A stretch of DNA of 37,197 nucleotides from Stieleria tagensis (GCF_024129865.1 NZ_JAMYFE010000065.1:1-37197); one strand, 5' to 3'; numbered from the stretch's first letter, positions 8,150 to 16,984 are shown. The notes: a model not told the origin generated them from the sequence alone. A program made the numbers and translations.

Positions 8150-10233
8150 GTGCGAAAGATCCTGAGCGTGCAGATTTCGCAAACCAGTCCCAGCACACAG
8201 GCAACCAGCAACCAATTCCACCAACGATCTTTATTCTCACGCTGGTCACCAGTGTCACGAAATCCGATCCGATCTTTCGATTGGCCTTGAGCGATCAGAC
8301 TGCCCGATTGCAGCGAGCTCAAGTCACTTTCGCTGGCCGGCGTGGTCACAGCCACCTTGAATCGCGGTCGACCGTCCAAGACGGCTTCGTAAACGCCACG
8401 TTCCGGTGGCGCCGCCCAATTCCAAACCATTCCTGAACCGGAGGCTTCCCAGGATCCGTAGCCGCTGGCGATCGTCGGCCAATCTTCGTCCGGCCGCGCG
8501 ACGATGTCGTCTTCAATGCTGATGTCGCTGGGCAATAAACGAACCATCGGCAATCCGCAGGTCGTTTCGCTACCGCTGCCCCCGGCAGGCAAAACAGATC
8601 CAACCAGTTCGCCAACGAGCGGCAAAAACGCCGGTTGGACCGCCAGATTGGATTGCTCCAAATCCGCATTGACGATCGCCAGCCGTCCGCCACCGCAATC
8701 GGTCATCGTCAACCACGCACTTTGATCGGTCAACGAACCGAGGATTCGATCCTGCAGCGACTGGTCGGTTAGTTCCGTTGCCAACCCACCGCCAAAACGC
8801 AGCGGCGCCAGCGCCAGATCCAACGCATCGCCGAACACTTCAAAGGGGCGTTCCCGGCGGCTGATTTCCGCAATGGCCAGATCCCGTCGTGGTCGCCCAC
8901 GAGCCGGCGGGACGAACCGCACCGGCATCTGCATCCCGGCCCCCAGTTCCTGTTGCAGCCCACTCAGATTCACGCCGTCGGCCAATTCAGAAACGAAATA
9001 GATCATCCCCGTGCCACGCCGCATCAAGTCGGCCAAACGTTTCAGCAACCCGCGTTCGAGTCGGCCGGGATGATCCAGCACCAGGGCGTCGGCCGAGCGA
9101 GCACGGTCCAGACTAAATTTTTGCGGAGACATTCTCGCGTCTGCGAGATCACCACTGATTTGTTGAATCGCTCGCGTCAGATAATAACTCGACGATGGTC
9201 TGGCTTGCGGGTTCTGGCCGGACAACAAAATGACCTTCGCCGCCGGAGAAACTTCGATCGCCAAGGGGCGGATATCATCGGCGGGCAAATCGTCTGCGGC
9301 GGAATCCAATTCGACGCTTCCGGACTGCCAGCCCGTCGATGCAATTTCGACTGGAAATGTGACCGTCGACTGCCCCGGCGGCAATGTTTTTTCGATGGTT
9401 TTGTTCAATTGGCCTAGCTTTAAACGACAACGAATCGGCCGTTCCAGAGCGCTGAAATTTCCCAGTTCGACTTCGCATTGAAATGGCTCGCCGGCGGAAA
9501 TTCGGTCCGGCGTTCGCACCGCCAATACCGCCAAGTTGTCGGGCCCGGTAAGCGCGACCGATTCCAATTGAATTTTGGTGTCCGACGGCAGCGCATCGAA
9601 ACGGACGGCACCCCAGTCACTGCGTTGAAAGTCACTGATGACGACCAGTTCACGCTTCATCTGATCGTCGGTCTCGCCCAACCACACCGCCGCCTGATTG
9701 ATCGCCGCCATCGCATCAGCCGACTGAGGCAGCGTGGCGACGTTGCGGATGGATTGCCGGAGTGCGGAGAAATTGGACGATAGTTGTTGAAAGACGACTT
9801 CGGGTCGCGCCGCTGCGAACACCACGCCAACGACCAAGTCCTGGTCGGACGAGATGTATTTGTCAGCGATGCTGCGGGCGCGTTCCAGCGGCTGACGACC
9901 GCCGCGTCCGGCAGCCATACTCTGACTGACATCGACGATCAAGACACGGGCGACGTTGATTTGTGAATTGCTGGTGTCGATCACGACATCTCGCCGCATC
10001 ATCGGTCTTGCGATCGCCAATGCGATCAACGCAATCGCCAACATTCGCAGAAGCAAAACCAGTAGATCACGCAATCGATGTCGGCTGCGGCGTTGCCGGA
10101 TCGCCTCATGCACAAACCAGATCGTCGACAGCGGCAGCGGTGTTGGGCGAGGTTTTGTCAGCCAATGAACCACCAGCGGCAGGCTAAGCCCCACGGCACC
10201 GATCAAAATCGCCAGCGGATTTAAGAAACTCAT
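8146..10233 (-). CDS. BatA-domain/VWA membrane protein
   Basis: The first 80 residues (MSFLNPLAILIGAVG..., then two helices at about 5-25 and 57-77) match the aerotolerance-regulator N-terminal (BatA) domain. A VWA domain follows, with a canonical metal-ion site DVSQS at 101-105. The remainder of the 695 residues is a beta-rich periplasmic region and an amidotransferase-like segment (ALVLDHPGRLERGLL, GTGMIYFVSE), ending in a C-terminal helix near 671-690. BatA-type proteins form envelope complexes loaded by MoxR ATPases. The gene begins immediately at the DUF58 stop (TAAATG) and ends with an ATGA overlap into the next VWA gene, which strongly supports cotranscription and coupled translation. 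Confidence 0.92.
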   Translation of the reverse strand: MSFLNPLAILIGAVGLSLPLVVHWLTKPRPTPLPLSTIWFVHEAIRQRRSRHRLRDLLVLLLRMLAIALIALAIARPMMRRDVVIDTSNSQINVARVLIVDVSQSMAAGRGGRQPLERARSIADKYISSDQDLVVGVVFAAARPEVVFQQLSSNFSALRQSIRNVATLPQSADAMAAINQAAVWLGETDDQMKRELVVISDFQRSDWGAVRFDALPSDTKIQLESVALTGPDNLAVLAVRTPDRISAGEPFQCEVELGNFSALERPIRCRLKLGQLNKTIEKTLPPGQSTVTFPVEIASTGWQSGSVELDSAADDLPADDIRPLAIEVSPAAKVILLSGQNPQARPSSSYYLTRAIQQISGDLADARMSPQKFSLDRARSADALVLDHPGRLERGLLKRLADLMRRGTGMIYFVSELADGVNLSGLQQELGAGMQMPVRFVPPARGRPRRDLAIAEISRRERPFEVFGDALDLALAPLRFGGGLATELTDQSLQDRILGSLTDQSAWLTMTDCGGGRLAIVNADLEQSNLAVQPAFLPLVGELVGSVLPAGGSGSETTCGLPMVRLLPSDISIEDDIVARPDEDWPTIASGYGSWEASGSGMVWNWAAPPERGVYEAVLDGRPRFKVAVTTPASESDLSSLQSGSLIAQGQSKDRIGFRDTGDQRENKDRWWNWLLVACVLGLVCEICTLRIFRT

Positions 10234-11151
10234 TTATCCCCGCCTGGGAACGAGGAACTGGCGGACCGCATCCAAATAAGGTGTCGCAGTGCTAAATCGG
10301 CGATAGTCGCAACCGGCGCCCAACAATCCGTCGCGGACATGAGCACAATGCTGACTGAATCGTTGTTGGTAGACATTGCGGATGTCGCCCGGACGGCAAT
10401 CGACGTTTGGCTCCCCTTCCATGCCACTGAATCGAAACGCCACCCCCTTTGGCAACACTTCTTCGTCGGGGTGCACGAGATGCACCGCAATTGTCTCCCA
10501 GCCTCGGGCGCGAAACTTGCGCATCCCCCGCAGCACATCATCCAGCGGTTGCACCAAAAAGTCACTGATCACCATCATCACCCCACGACGGCGCATCCTT
10601 AGAAAACTATCGTCCAATGATTCGCCTAACTGGGTGCGTCCTGATGCCACCAACCCGGCGATCTCGTGCTGCAGGATTCGGATCTGACGTGGCGCGGCGG
10701 CCGGCGCGATAAATTGCAGACCATGCTCGGCCGCAACGGACATTCCGACTTGGTCACGCCCGAGTGCGATCAGGTGTGTCATCGCGGTGGCAAAGTATTT
10801 CGTCCACTCCAATTTTGAACCCCGGTCATCAAACTTTGATCGCGCGCCAAAGTACATTGAACCACTGGCATCGATCGTCAACAGACAGGACAGATTGGTT
10901 TCGTCTTGATACAGCCGTACATAGGCGCGACCGGTGCGTCCCATGGCCGGCCAATCCAGACGCCGCAGGTCATCACCCGGAGAATATTCGCGAGAATCGA
11001 TGTATTGGCCCGCGCCGCCTTGGCGACGCGCGACGTGTCGACCACTGAACGTGCCCTCGATCCGGCGCTTGGTCGAAAACCGCATCGTTTCCAGCCCCAG
11101 CATCGAGGCGGTGTCCAAGTAATGTGACGTTTCGCTTTTTTGAGACGACAT
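10234..11151 (-). CDS. DUF58-domain protein (VWA-like)
   Basis: A 305-residue soluble protein covered by a DUF58 domain. The family signature SREYSPGDDLRRLDW is at 53-67 and a VWA-type MIDAS motif DASGS at 94-98. DUF58 proteins are cytoplasmic or membrane-peripheral partners of MoxR AAA+ ATPases and are thought to hand metal-dependent VWA modules to membrane complexes. Genes on both sides agree: moxR ends 22 bases upstream and the BatA gene starts on the base after this stop codon. No membrane segment is visible, so it is shorter than DUF58 proteins that carry N-terminal helices. Confidence 0.93.
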   Translation of the reverse strand: MSSQKSETSHYLDTASMLGLETMRFSTKRRIEGTFSGRHVARRQGGAGQYIDSREYSPGDDLRRLDWPAMGRTGRAYVRLYQDETNLSCLLTIDASGSMYFGARSKFDDRGSKLEWTKYFATAMTHLIALGRDQVGMSVAAEHGLQFIAPAAAPRQIRILQHEIAGLVASGRTQLGESLDDSFLRMRRRGVMMVISDFLVQPLDDVLRGMRKFRARGWETIAVHLVHPDEEVLPKGVAFRFSGMEGEPNVDCRPGDIRNVYQQRFSQHCAHVRDGLLGAGCDYRRFSTATPYLDAVRQFLVPRRG

Positions 11152-11173
11152 CGTGGTCCGGATCGTTGACGTG

Positions 11174-12208
11174 CTAGGCGCTGGTCTGCCACCAAGTGCG
11201 ATTGGTTAGACACAGTTTCAACAGGTCGTCGATGATTTGGTCGCTACTGACGCCATCACCGAGGGCGCGGTGATTGATGATCAAGCGGTGTCGCAAGACC
11301 GGTAACGCAACCGCCACGACATCCTTGACGGTTGGTGCGGGACGTTCGTCCATGATGGCCCGAGCCTTGGCGGCCATCACCAAGTTTTGTGAACCGCGCG
11401 GCCCGGCACCGTACGACAGATACGCTTTGGCCGGCTCCGCAGCGCGGGGGTCGTGCGGACGACTACAACCGCACAGCGCCACGGCAAAGTCCACCACGTG
11501 ATCGGGAACCGGAATCTGTTGAATGATTTTTCGCAGCGCCAGAAACTCCTCTGCCGACATGTCTCCCGATGCCAGCGTTAAATCCGCCGAGGTCGTTTTC
11601 ATCACGATCTCACGTTCCTGTGTTGGCGATGGATAGCCGACATGGATCTCCATCATGAATCGATCCAATTGAGCTTCCGGCAACGGGTAGGTGCCTTCCT
11701 GTTCAATCGGATTCTGTGTGGCAACGACCAAGAACGGTGGCTCAAGCGGATAGGTTTGACCGCCGACGGTGACATGTCGCTCCCCCATTGCTTCGAGCAA
11801 TGCCGACTGCGTTTTCGGAGCGGCCCGGTTGATTTCGTCCGCCAAGATCAAATTGGCAAACACCGGCCCGGGGCGGAACACCATCTCGGGGCCGCCGTCG
11901 GCATTTCGTCCCAGCAATTCATAACCGGTGATGTCGGTCGGCATCAGATCCGGTGTGAACTGGATCCGTGAATACTTCCACCCAAACGCCTGCGCCATGG
12001 CTTTGACCATCAGCGTTTTGGCCAGCCCGGGGGCACCGACCAGCAACGCGTGGGAACCGGTCAGTGCGCACAGCATCAATTGGTCCAAGGTGTCGCTTTG
12101 GCCGACAACGGTTTGCTCCAGCCAGCCGCGGATGCGAGCCACCGAGTCCGAAAAACGGGCGATTTCCTGTTCCGCAGTTTCATTCGGTGATGATTCCGAC
12201 TCACTCAC
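11174..12208 (-). CDS. MoxR-family AAA+ ATPase
   Basis: The 344-residue product carries an AAA+ ATPase core with Walker A GAPGLAKT (about 58-65), Walker B LILADEIN (120-127) and the MoxR signature ATQNPIEQEGTYPLPEAQLD. The C-terminal AAA lid follows to the end. MoxR ATPases act as chaperones that assemble or activate VWA-domain proteins, and here the gene heads a run of DUF58 and VWA genes. The GTG at 12208 was preferred over an ATG at 12307: the conserved region begins shortly after it, an AGGTG precedes it by a short spacer, and the extra 33 residues look non-conserved. If the upstream ATG were used, the gene would abut the decayed cupin remnant. Confidence 0.92.
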   Translation of the reverse strand: MSESESSPNETAEQEIARFSDSVARIRGWLEQTVVGQSDTLDQLMLCALTGSHALLVGAPGLAKTLMVKAMAQAFGWKYSRIQFTPDLMPTDITGYELLGRNADGGPEMVFRPGPVFANLILADEINRAAPKTQSALLEAMGERHVTVGGQTYPLEPPFLVVATQNPIEQEGTYPLPEAQLDRFMMEIHVGYPSPTQEREIVMKTTSADLTLASGDMSAEEFLALRKIIQQIPVPDHVVDFAVALCGCSRPHDPRAAEPAKAYLSYGAGPRGSQNLVMAAKARAIMDERPAPTVKDVVAVALPVLRHRLIINHRALGDGVSSDQIIDDLLKLCLTNRTWWQTSA

Positions 12209-12326
12209 ATCGCACCTCAGATCGTTCAGGTTGCCGAAAGGGACCCCTGGTTTGAAAGGGCCTTTGTCTGTCGCAACAGGGCGCGGAATTTTGAACCACA
12301 CCACCACTACTTGCTAAGCCTAAACG

Positions 12327-12590
12327 ATTTTCCCCGCCGCTGAGCACATGGGAGGTTTCTCCGACTGAAAAATTGACCTGACCTTGCAAACACTGAACGG
12401 TGATTTCGCCGGGCGCAGTGTGCTCGGCAACCTGCGCGTGCTCGGCAACCTGCTTTCCTGCCGGCAGCACTAGACGGACCGCTTGCATCGCATCGGTTTT
12501 GAAGATGGTGTAAGTTTTGGTGCTGGCGATCTGGTCGCACAGTGGTCTGAGGTCGATGACTTCGGCAGGTTTGGCGTGATGGATGGCTAG
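12327..12590 (-). pseudogene. Decayed cupin-like gene
   Basis: The minus-strand frame contains a recognisable cupin half: an AIHHAKPAEVIDLRPL leader, then FKTDAMQAVRLVLPAGK, TAPGEITVQCLQGQVNFSVG and LSGGE, the pattern of small single-domain cupins that bind a metal through His and Glu residues. Three things mark it as broken. No ATG, GTG or TTG stands at the expected start (CTA occupies the place of the initiator before AIHHA). A six-residue in-frame duplication (QVAEHA/QVAEHT) sits in the metal-binding strand. The frame then runs into unrelated sequence, so the second cupin strand with its conserved proline and histidine is missing. It lies between moxR and the divergent SHD1 gene. A functional short protein from a non-canonical start cannot be excluded. 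Confidence 0.55.
12421..12456. repeat. 18-bp tandem duplication inside cupin remnant
   Basis: Two 18-base units, 12421-12438 and 12439-12456, share their first 15 bases (TGCTCGGCAACCTGC) and differ only in the last three. In the minus-strand cupin frame this adds six residues without shifting the frame. Confidence 0.85.
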
Positions 12591-12642
12591 AGACAGAACT
12601 CTCCGTTCTTGAGTGATTGAATCTTGTTTCAAAACGGAACAG

Positions 12643-12648
12643 TATAAT
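12643..12648 (+). promoter_or_regulatory. Candidate -10 box for SHD1-domain gene
   Basis: A perfect TATAAT stands 39 bases before the chosen ATG at 12688, in an A/T-rich stretch that contrasts with its surroundings. No good -35 hexamer lies at 16-18 bases: TTGAAT at 12617 is 20 bases away and TTGTTT at 12624 is 13. The call is therefore weak. Confidence 0.3.
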
Positions 12649-12687
12649 TTCCTTCTCGTTTTCTCATCGTTCCTCAGGTCCGTTGCA

Positions 12688-14616
12688 ATGATCAAAGTAA
12701 CAATAGAGTCGCTTCTCGTTCTGATTGTCGTCAACTGCTGCGCGTGCTTGGCCGCAACGCCCTCCTATTCCCAAGAATCCACTCGTGAGTGGACGGACTC
12801 TACCGGTCGTTTCAAGATCACCGGTACTCTCTTGGAGGTCAGCGACGGAAACGCGATGATCAAGAATACTGACGGTAAAACGATTCGCATCCCGATCACT
12901 CGACTCAGCAAGCCTGATCAAGAGTTTTTGAACGGCGGCGAGAATCCATTTCAAATGGTCGAAAGTGAATCGCCGACCACTGAATCCGCCGGCAGCCCAT
13001 CGGCGTCAGGTGCCGGAGTGGATGCGGCGCTTTGGGCGACGCCTAAACCAGTCAACTGGGACGACGCCAATCAGTTCAGTTCGCTGGCTGGCGTGCAATG
13101 GCAAGTCCCCGATACGGATGGCAGCTTGGGATTCGAACCCAAACGAGCAGCGCTGCCGAAAAAGTCGACGTTTCACGAGAATCTGCAACCGCTGGCGATC
13201 AATGTCAAATCCAGACGGGCCGCGGTCGGCAATACGGTTTCCTTCGGTGTTCCCAAACCACAAAGCCGATTGTCGCTCGTCGACCTCGTCACAGGAAAAT
13301 CAATCCACAGCAACCCGGTGGAAGGACACATGCGGCCGCTGGCGTTGCTCGACAATGGCAGCTCCGTTTTGATGGTGGGGTGCGGTGACCAGCGGAGTGG
13401 TTATGAAACGAAAAGCGAGTTGCAACTGTGGCGATTTGACGGCAAAACGATTGTGCGTTCGGCAAGTTGGACTCCCTATCCGAATGACAAAGACCGCGGA
13501 CGTGCCGACGCCGAGGTGTACGCCGCCGAAGTGCTCGACGGTAGCCGTGTGCTGACAATCAGCGACAAGGGGCACCTCGTTCTGTGGGATCTGTCCAATC
13601 GCAAGCCGATTTGGCACGCCCGGTTGAGCGAACGTAATTTTGCGATGAAATTGTCAGTCGACCGCAGCTTATTGGCTTTGTTCGACGAGAAAACACTGAT
13701 GGTGTTGAACCCCGAAACAGCCGAGATCCTCGGAAGCACTGCGCTGGCTGCCAACACACCAACGGGATGGTGCCGGGTAGCTTGGAGCCCGAGCGGCAAC
13801 CGAATCTTGTTGACGTCGATTGCAGACATTCGCGTCATGGATATCAAGACAGGGCAATGGTCGTTCGAATTCAGTTTGCCGGGAGGCCCCGTCGCGACGG
13901 ACGCACTGAGCTATCCCGATGAACGATTCGCGCTGCTGAACAACCGATTGTTGGTGGATCTGGAGAGCAAGATCCAGGTCTGTGAGTACAGCGGAGCGTC
14001 GCAAATTGAATCGATCGGTGGAATGTCTTTCATCGCGGTCCAAACCAATGCTGGTGGCGTATTGGTGCCGGCCAAATTTCCACATCCCGCCGCCGAAGAA
14101 ATCCTGGAGACGGCCCAGAAAGATCCCTCGCTGTTCCTGCTTCATCCGGGTGTCGCGGTTTCGATTGACGTCTCCGGCGTCAGTGGGCAGTATCAGCAGA
14201 CTGCGAAGCAGGGACTCGAAAAGTCGGTGGCAGCCTCGGGGTATCAGCTCAAGGAATCCTCCCCCATTAAAATCGTGGCGTCGATCAGCGGTCCCAAACA
14301 GGAAGCGGTGAATTACATCGCGGCCGGTTCGTATATCGTCAACAAGTACACGTCGACCGTCAAACTGGAGTGGAACGGCAAAACTTTGTGGTCGACCGCT
14401 CGCAGCAACGTGCCGGGAATGTTGGTGACGAAACGGGGTCAAACGATGCAGGAAGCTCTCGACGAGGCGGGCAAGGCACCCAACACGTCGATGTTTGCCG
14501 GACTGGACTTTCCCGAATTCATGCAAGAGCCGAAGGAAAACCAGACGGCCGGAAATCGATCCAACGCTCTGATGTCGTCCCAGTTCACTCTGCAGGGACT
14601 CGTGGATTCCAAGTGA
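12688..14616 (+). CDS. Exported SHD1-domain protein with WD40-like propeller
   Basis: The 642-residue protein starts with a signal peptide (about 1-29, ending ATPSYSQ). An SHD1 (SLA1 homology 1) domain follows at about 33-85 with the hallmark sequence REWTDSTGRFKITGTLLEV and RLSKPDQEFL; this domain is greatly expanded in planctomycetes. Residues about 130-480 have propeller-type repeats (LQLWRFDGKTIVRSASW, GHLVLWDLSNRKPIWH), probably WD40-like blades. The last 160 residues are a separate alpha/beta domain of unknown function. The ATG at 12688 was chosen because the signal peptide begins there; a frame-open ATG at 12613 adds 25 residues without such character. SHD1 is a protein-interaction module in eukaryotes, and its bacterial role is not established. 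Next gene starts 149 bases downstream on the same strand. Confidence 0.88.
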   Translation: MIKVTIESLLVLIVVNCCACLAATPSYSQESTREWTDSTGRFKITGTLLEVSDGNAMIKNTDGKTIRIPITRLSKPDQEFLNGGENPFQMVESESPTTESAGSPSASGAGVDAALWATPKPVNWDDANQFSSLAGVQWQVPDTDGSLGFEPKRAALPKKSTFHENLQPLAINVKSRRAAVGNTVSFGVPKPQSRLSLVDLVTGKSIHSNPVEGHMRPLALLDNGSSVLMVGCGDQRSGYETKSELQLWRFDGKTIVRSASWTPYPNDKDRGRADAEVYAAEVLDGSRVLTISDKGHLVLWDLSNRKPIWHARLSERNFAMKLSVDRSLLALFDEKTLMVLNPETAEILGSTALAANTPTGWCRVAWSPSGNRILLTSIADIRVMDIKTGQWSFEFSLPGGPVATDALSYPDERFALLNNRLLVDLESKIQVCEYSGASQIESIGGMSFIAVQTNAGGVLVPAKFPHPAAEEILETAQKDPSLFLLHPGVAVSIDVSGVSGQYQQTAKQGLEKSVAASGYQLKESSPIKIVASISGPKQEAVNYIAAGSYIVNKYTSTVKLEWNGKTLWSTARSNVPGMLVTKRGQTMQEALDEAGKAPNTSMFAGLDFPEFMQEPKENQTAGNRSNALMSSQFTLQGLVDSK

Positions 14617-14765
14617 TTGCCGCCGGTTTCGGCGAGGATGCAAACTGCTCTCTTCGTCGGTAGACGATACGCGAGCTGGGAAAAACTCTCTTTCGGTTGC
14701 TTCGACAATTTTGCTACCTGTGATTGCGTTGACGTTTATCAACTCGATCCGTGGGAAATCCTCCG

Positions 14766-15890
14766 ATGCTCCGCCCCTCTCGCCGTACGTTCGTCACTAT
14801 TTGCTCCGCAGCCGTTTTGGCCGGCGGTTCGTCGCAGATCGGCAGTGCCGCGCCCCCCAGTTTGCTACGGTTATTTGGTAAATCCAAGCCGATCGACCAA
14901 GCCGATTCGTTTGTTTTGAGCGAGGAAGACGGCCCTTGGTTGCTGTTGGCCACTACCTTTGTCGGTGCCGATGCCCAACAACGGGCCGAGCGGACGGCGA
15001 TTGAAATTCGCAGCAAATTGCGATTGCCAGCGTTCATTTACGAAGAAGATTTTGATTTCACGGGCACCGCCGGACACGACAAAGCGAGTGGCCGAAGCGC
15101 CCGCTATGCCAATCCGCATCAATACCAAGCCTATGCTGTGCTGGTCGGCGAATACGACTCGGTCAACCACAACAATATCGACCGTGACCTGGAGCGTTTG
15201 AAAACGGCCGACTTGGACGTGTTTCGCGATCCCAAGGAAGTGGCTGCAGAATACAACACCGAAACGCCGGCCTCGATGATCAAGGCATTCGGCGAACAGT
15301 TGTTCAAAGAACGCAAGGGACACGGCCGCAATCCGCTCGCCGCCGCGTTTGTGACACGCAATCCGATGCTGCCCGATTCATTCTTTCAGCAGCCCGAAGT
15401 CGATTCGTTTGTGCAGCAACTTAACGAAGACAAATCCAACAGCCTGCTCCAGGCCGATGGAAAGTTTACGGTCGTTGTTCGCACTTTTGGTGCCTGTGGG
15501 ACGATTATTGGTGCCAAAAACGAAGACAAATTTGAACCGAGTGCGAAACGCATGGACCAATTTGCTCGGCAAGCAGACAAAATGGTGCGTGCACTGCGCA
15601 AGCAGGGTGAAGAAGCGTATCAGTACCACGATCGCGACCGATCGGTGGTCACGATCGGCAGCTTTGAATCGCTCGGCCGCGAGCTACCCGACGGTGGATT
15701 CGAGTACGAACCTGAAATTCGCCGTGTGATGCAGCAATACAGTGCACTCAACGCGTCGCGCTCCTCGCGAGTCCCCGGTCGCCAAGGGGTCGCGGCAAAC
15801 CACGTCGCCATGATTCCCTTCGACGTCCAACCGATGCCGATCGCGATTCCTAAACCTAGCAAGCGAAGCCTGTACAGCTCCCTTCGCTAG
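14766..15890 (+). CDS. Conserved-looking exported protein of unknown function, Tat-type signal
   Basis: I do not recognise the family of this 374-residue product. It begins RPSRRTFVTICSAAVLAGG, which fits a twin-arginine export signal (SRRxFxx plus a hydrophobic stretch), with cleavage likely near GSAA. The mature protein is acidic-basic mixed and rich in short motifs such as GPWLLLATTFVGADAQQRAE and YQAYAVLVGEYDS. Together with EPEIRRVMQQYSALN these suggest a compact alpha/beta domain; the first resembles the sporulation-related (SPOR-like) phrasing only superficially. The GTG at 14751 could add five residues. It follows the SHD1 gene on the same strand after 149 bases that contain no clear terminator, so the two may be cotranscribed. 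Confidence 0.8.
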   Translation: MLRPSRRTFVTICSAAVLAGGSSQIGSAAPPSLLRLFGKSKPIDQADSFVLSEEDGPWLLLATTFVGADAQQRAERTAIEIRSKLRLPAFIYEEDFDFTGTAGHDKASGRSARYANPHQYQAYAVLVGEYDSVNHNNIDRDLERLKTADLDVFRDPKEVAAEYNTETPASMIKAFGEQLFKERKGHGRNPLAAAFVTRNPMLPDSFFQQPEVDSFVQQLNEDKSNSLLQADGKFTVVVRTFGACGTIIGAKNEDKFEPSAKRMDQFARQADKMVRALRKQGEEAYQYHDRDRSVVTIGSFESLGRELPDGGFEYEPEIRRVMQQYSALNASRSSRVPGRQGVAANHVAMIPFDVQPMPIAIPKPSKRSLYSSLR

Positions 15891-16526
15891 CCCACGGCAA
15901 GTGGCTGAAGGAGTCGATTGCAGTTGCATTTCGCGCGGTTCCGGTTTGGAACCCCGAGTTGCGGTTTACTCGCTCGGCTCGCAAGAGCTGGCTCTAGGCC
16001 AAGTTGTCCGGCGCCGTTGGAGTTCAACTTCTAGGTTGCCAAGCCCCTGTCCTCAATAGCGCCGCGCTGAAACCCAAGACGTTGGATCGGCGGAGCGATC
16101 CACGACGTTGATCGCCGGCGGGCCGCTGGCTTGGGCCTTAGGGGCGGCCGTGTTCTTTTAGCGTCCAATCTGACGCCGCTGTCTGACGCCACTGTGATTT
16201 GTCCGCCTGCCTGTGCCGCCTGCCCAGCGGGTGCTGTAGGGCAGCCAGCGATCCCTCTGCAGACTACCTTTTAAAACAATTTTGCCGGTTATGCGGAATG
16301 TTTCAAGTTGTCCGATGGAGGATGCCGATTGCTAACAACGTGAGAGGTCTACAGTGCCGTTTCGCAGTGCCAACCCCGGTTGCCCCTGCTGGCTTGACGA
16401 CCAACTCCTGCGAACCTATGCTTCGACGTTTAAGTTGAAAGCTATCAATGGGTTACATCAACCGCCAACCCAGGCGTTGCCGCACCGGCAGCGTCTCAAA
16501 AGGCGGCGAGCCAGCAGGAGTCGGGA
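15891..16526. other. Long intergenic region with repeats, no convincing gene
   Basis: These 636 bases hold no frame with coding character. Visible structure includes a small hairpin GGTTCC-GGTTT-GGAACC (15937-15953) just after the preceding stop, and a dispersed repeat of family B (16014-16106). The stretch before the HU gene (about 16265-16330) is A/T-richer and may hold its promoter, but no pair of hexamers is persuasive. A plus-strand frame at 16199-16438 was judged non-coding. Confidence 0.6.
16014..16106. repeat. Dispersed repeat family B, copy 1
   Basis: The first 31 bases (starting CCGTTGGAGTTCAAC and ending GGTTGCCAAGC) match 18860-18890 at 29 of 31 positions, and both copies end in GCGATCCACGAC about 90-105 bases from the start. 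The core CAACTTCTAGGTTG can fold into a five-pair stem with one T-G wobble where copy 2 has a Watson-Crick pair. The middle of the two copies differs. Confidence 0.7.
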
Positions 16527-16928
16527 GTGACCAAGAAAGACATCGTGCGAACGATTTCTGACGAAGTGGGCCTCACACAACAGCAGACCAAAAAGATTGT
16601 CCAACGGACCTTTGATTCGATCATCGACACGCTCGTCAGAGAGGGGCGGATTGAACTAAGGAACTTTGGGGTCTTTGAAGTCAAACCGAGGGCCGCCCGT
16701 AGGGCACGCAACCCGCGGACAGGTGACGAGGTCATTGTGCCGGAAAAGCACGTGGTGACCTTCAAGCCTGGAAAGTACATGGAAGCGAGGGTCCAAGAGG
16801 CGGATTTAAGTGGGCAAACCGATGCGAAATCGGAATCCACTGCAGATGATGCCGAAGACATTCTCCCTGATTCAAACAACCACACCACACCTTCCACTAA
16901 AGTTTCGGGCCGCTGGGACGAGGACTAA
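16527..16928 (+). CDS. HU/IHF-family DNA-binding protein with acidic tail
   Basis: A 133-residue protein. Residues 1-91 are a typical HU/IHF fold ([20 protein letters not shown], then [14 protein letters not shown] and the DNA-clamping arm [20 protein letters not shown]). Such proteins bend DNA and compact the nucleoid as dimers. The 40-residue tail after VQEADL is rich in Asp, Glu, Ser and Thr and is absent from ordinary HU (about 90 residues). Translation starts at the GTG at 16527, six bases after AGGAG (16516-16520), one of the better ribosome-binding sites in the window. The next gene begins 56 bases downstream on the same strand. Confidence 0.92.
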   Translation: MTKKDIVRTISDEVGLTQQQTKKIVQRTFDSIIDTLVREGRIELRNFGVFEVKPRAARRARNPRTGDEVIVPEKHVVTFKPGKYMEARVQEADLSGQTDAKSESTADDAEDILPDSNNHTTPSTKVSGRWDED

Positions 16929-16984
16929 CACGCTTGTCACAGCAATCGCGAATCCAGAAGAAAACGTTCACGGAGGAACGTCTC

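Noticed and set aside
13669..14742. A 357-residue open frame on the minus strand opposite the SHD1 gene
   Set aside because: It has no recognisable domain, is Arg/His-rich as typical of antisense frames, and lies wholly opposite a gene with clear domains.
16199..16438. A 79-residue frame in the long gap before the HU gene
   Set aside because: Cys/Arg-rich with no ribosome-binding site, signal or domain; composition is that of non-coding repeat-containing DNA.
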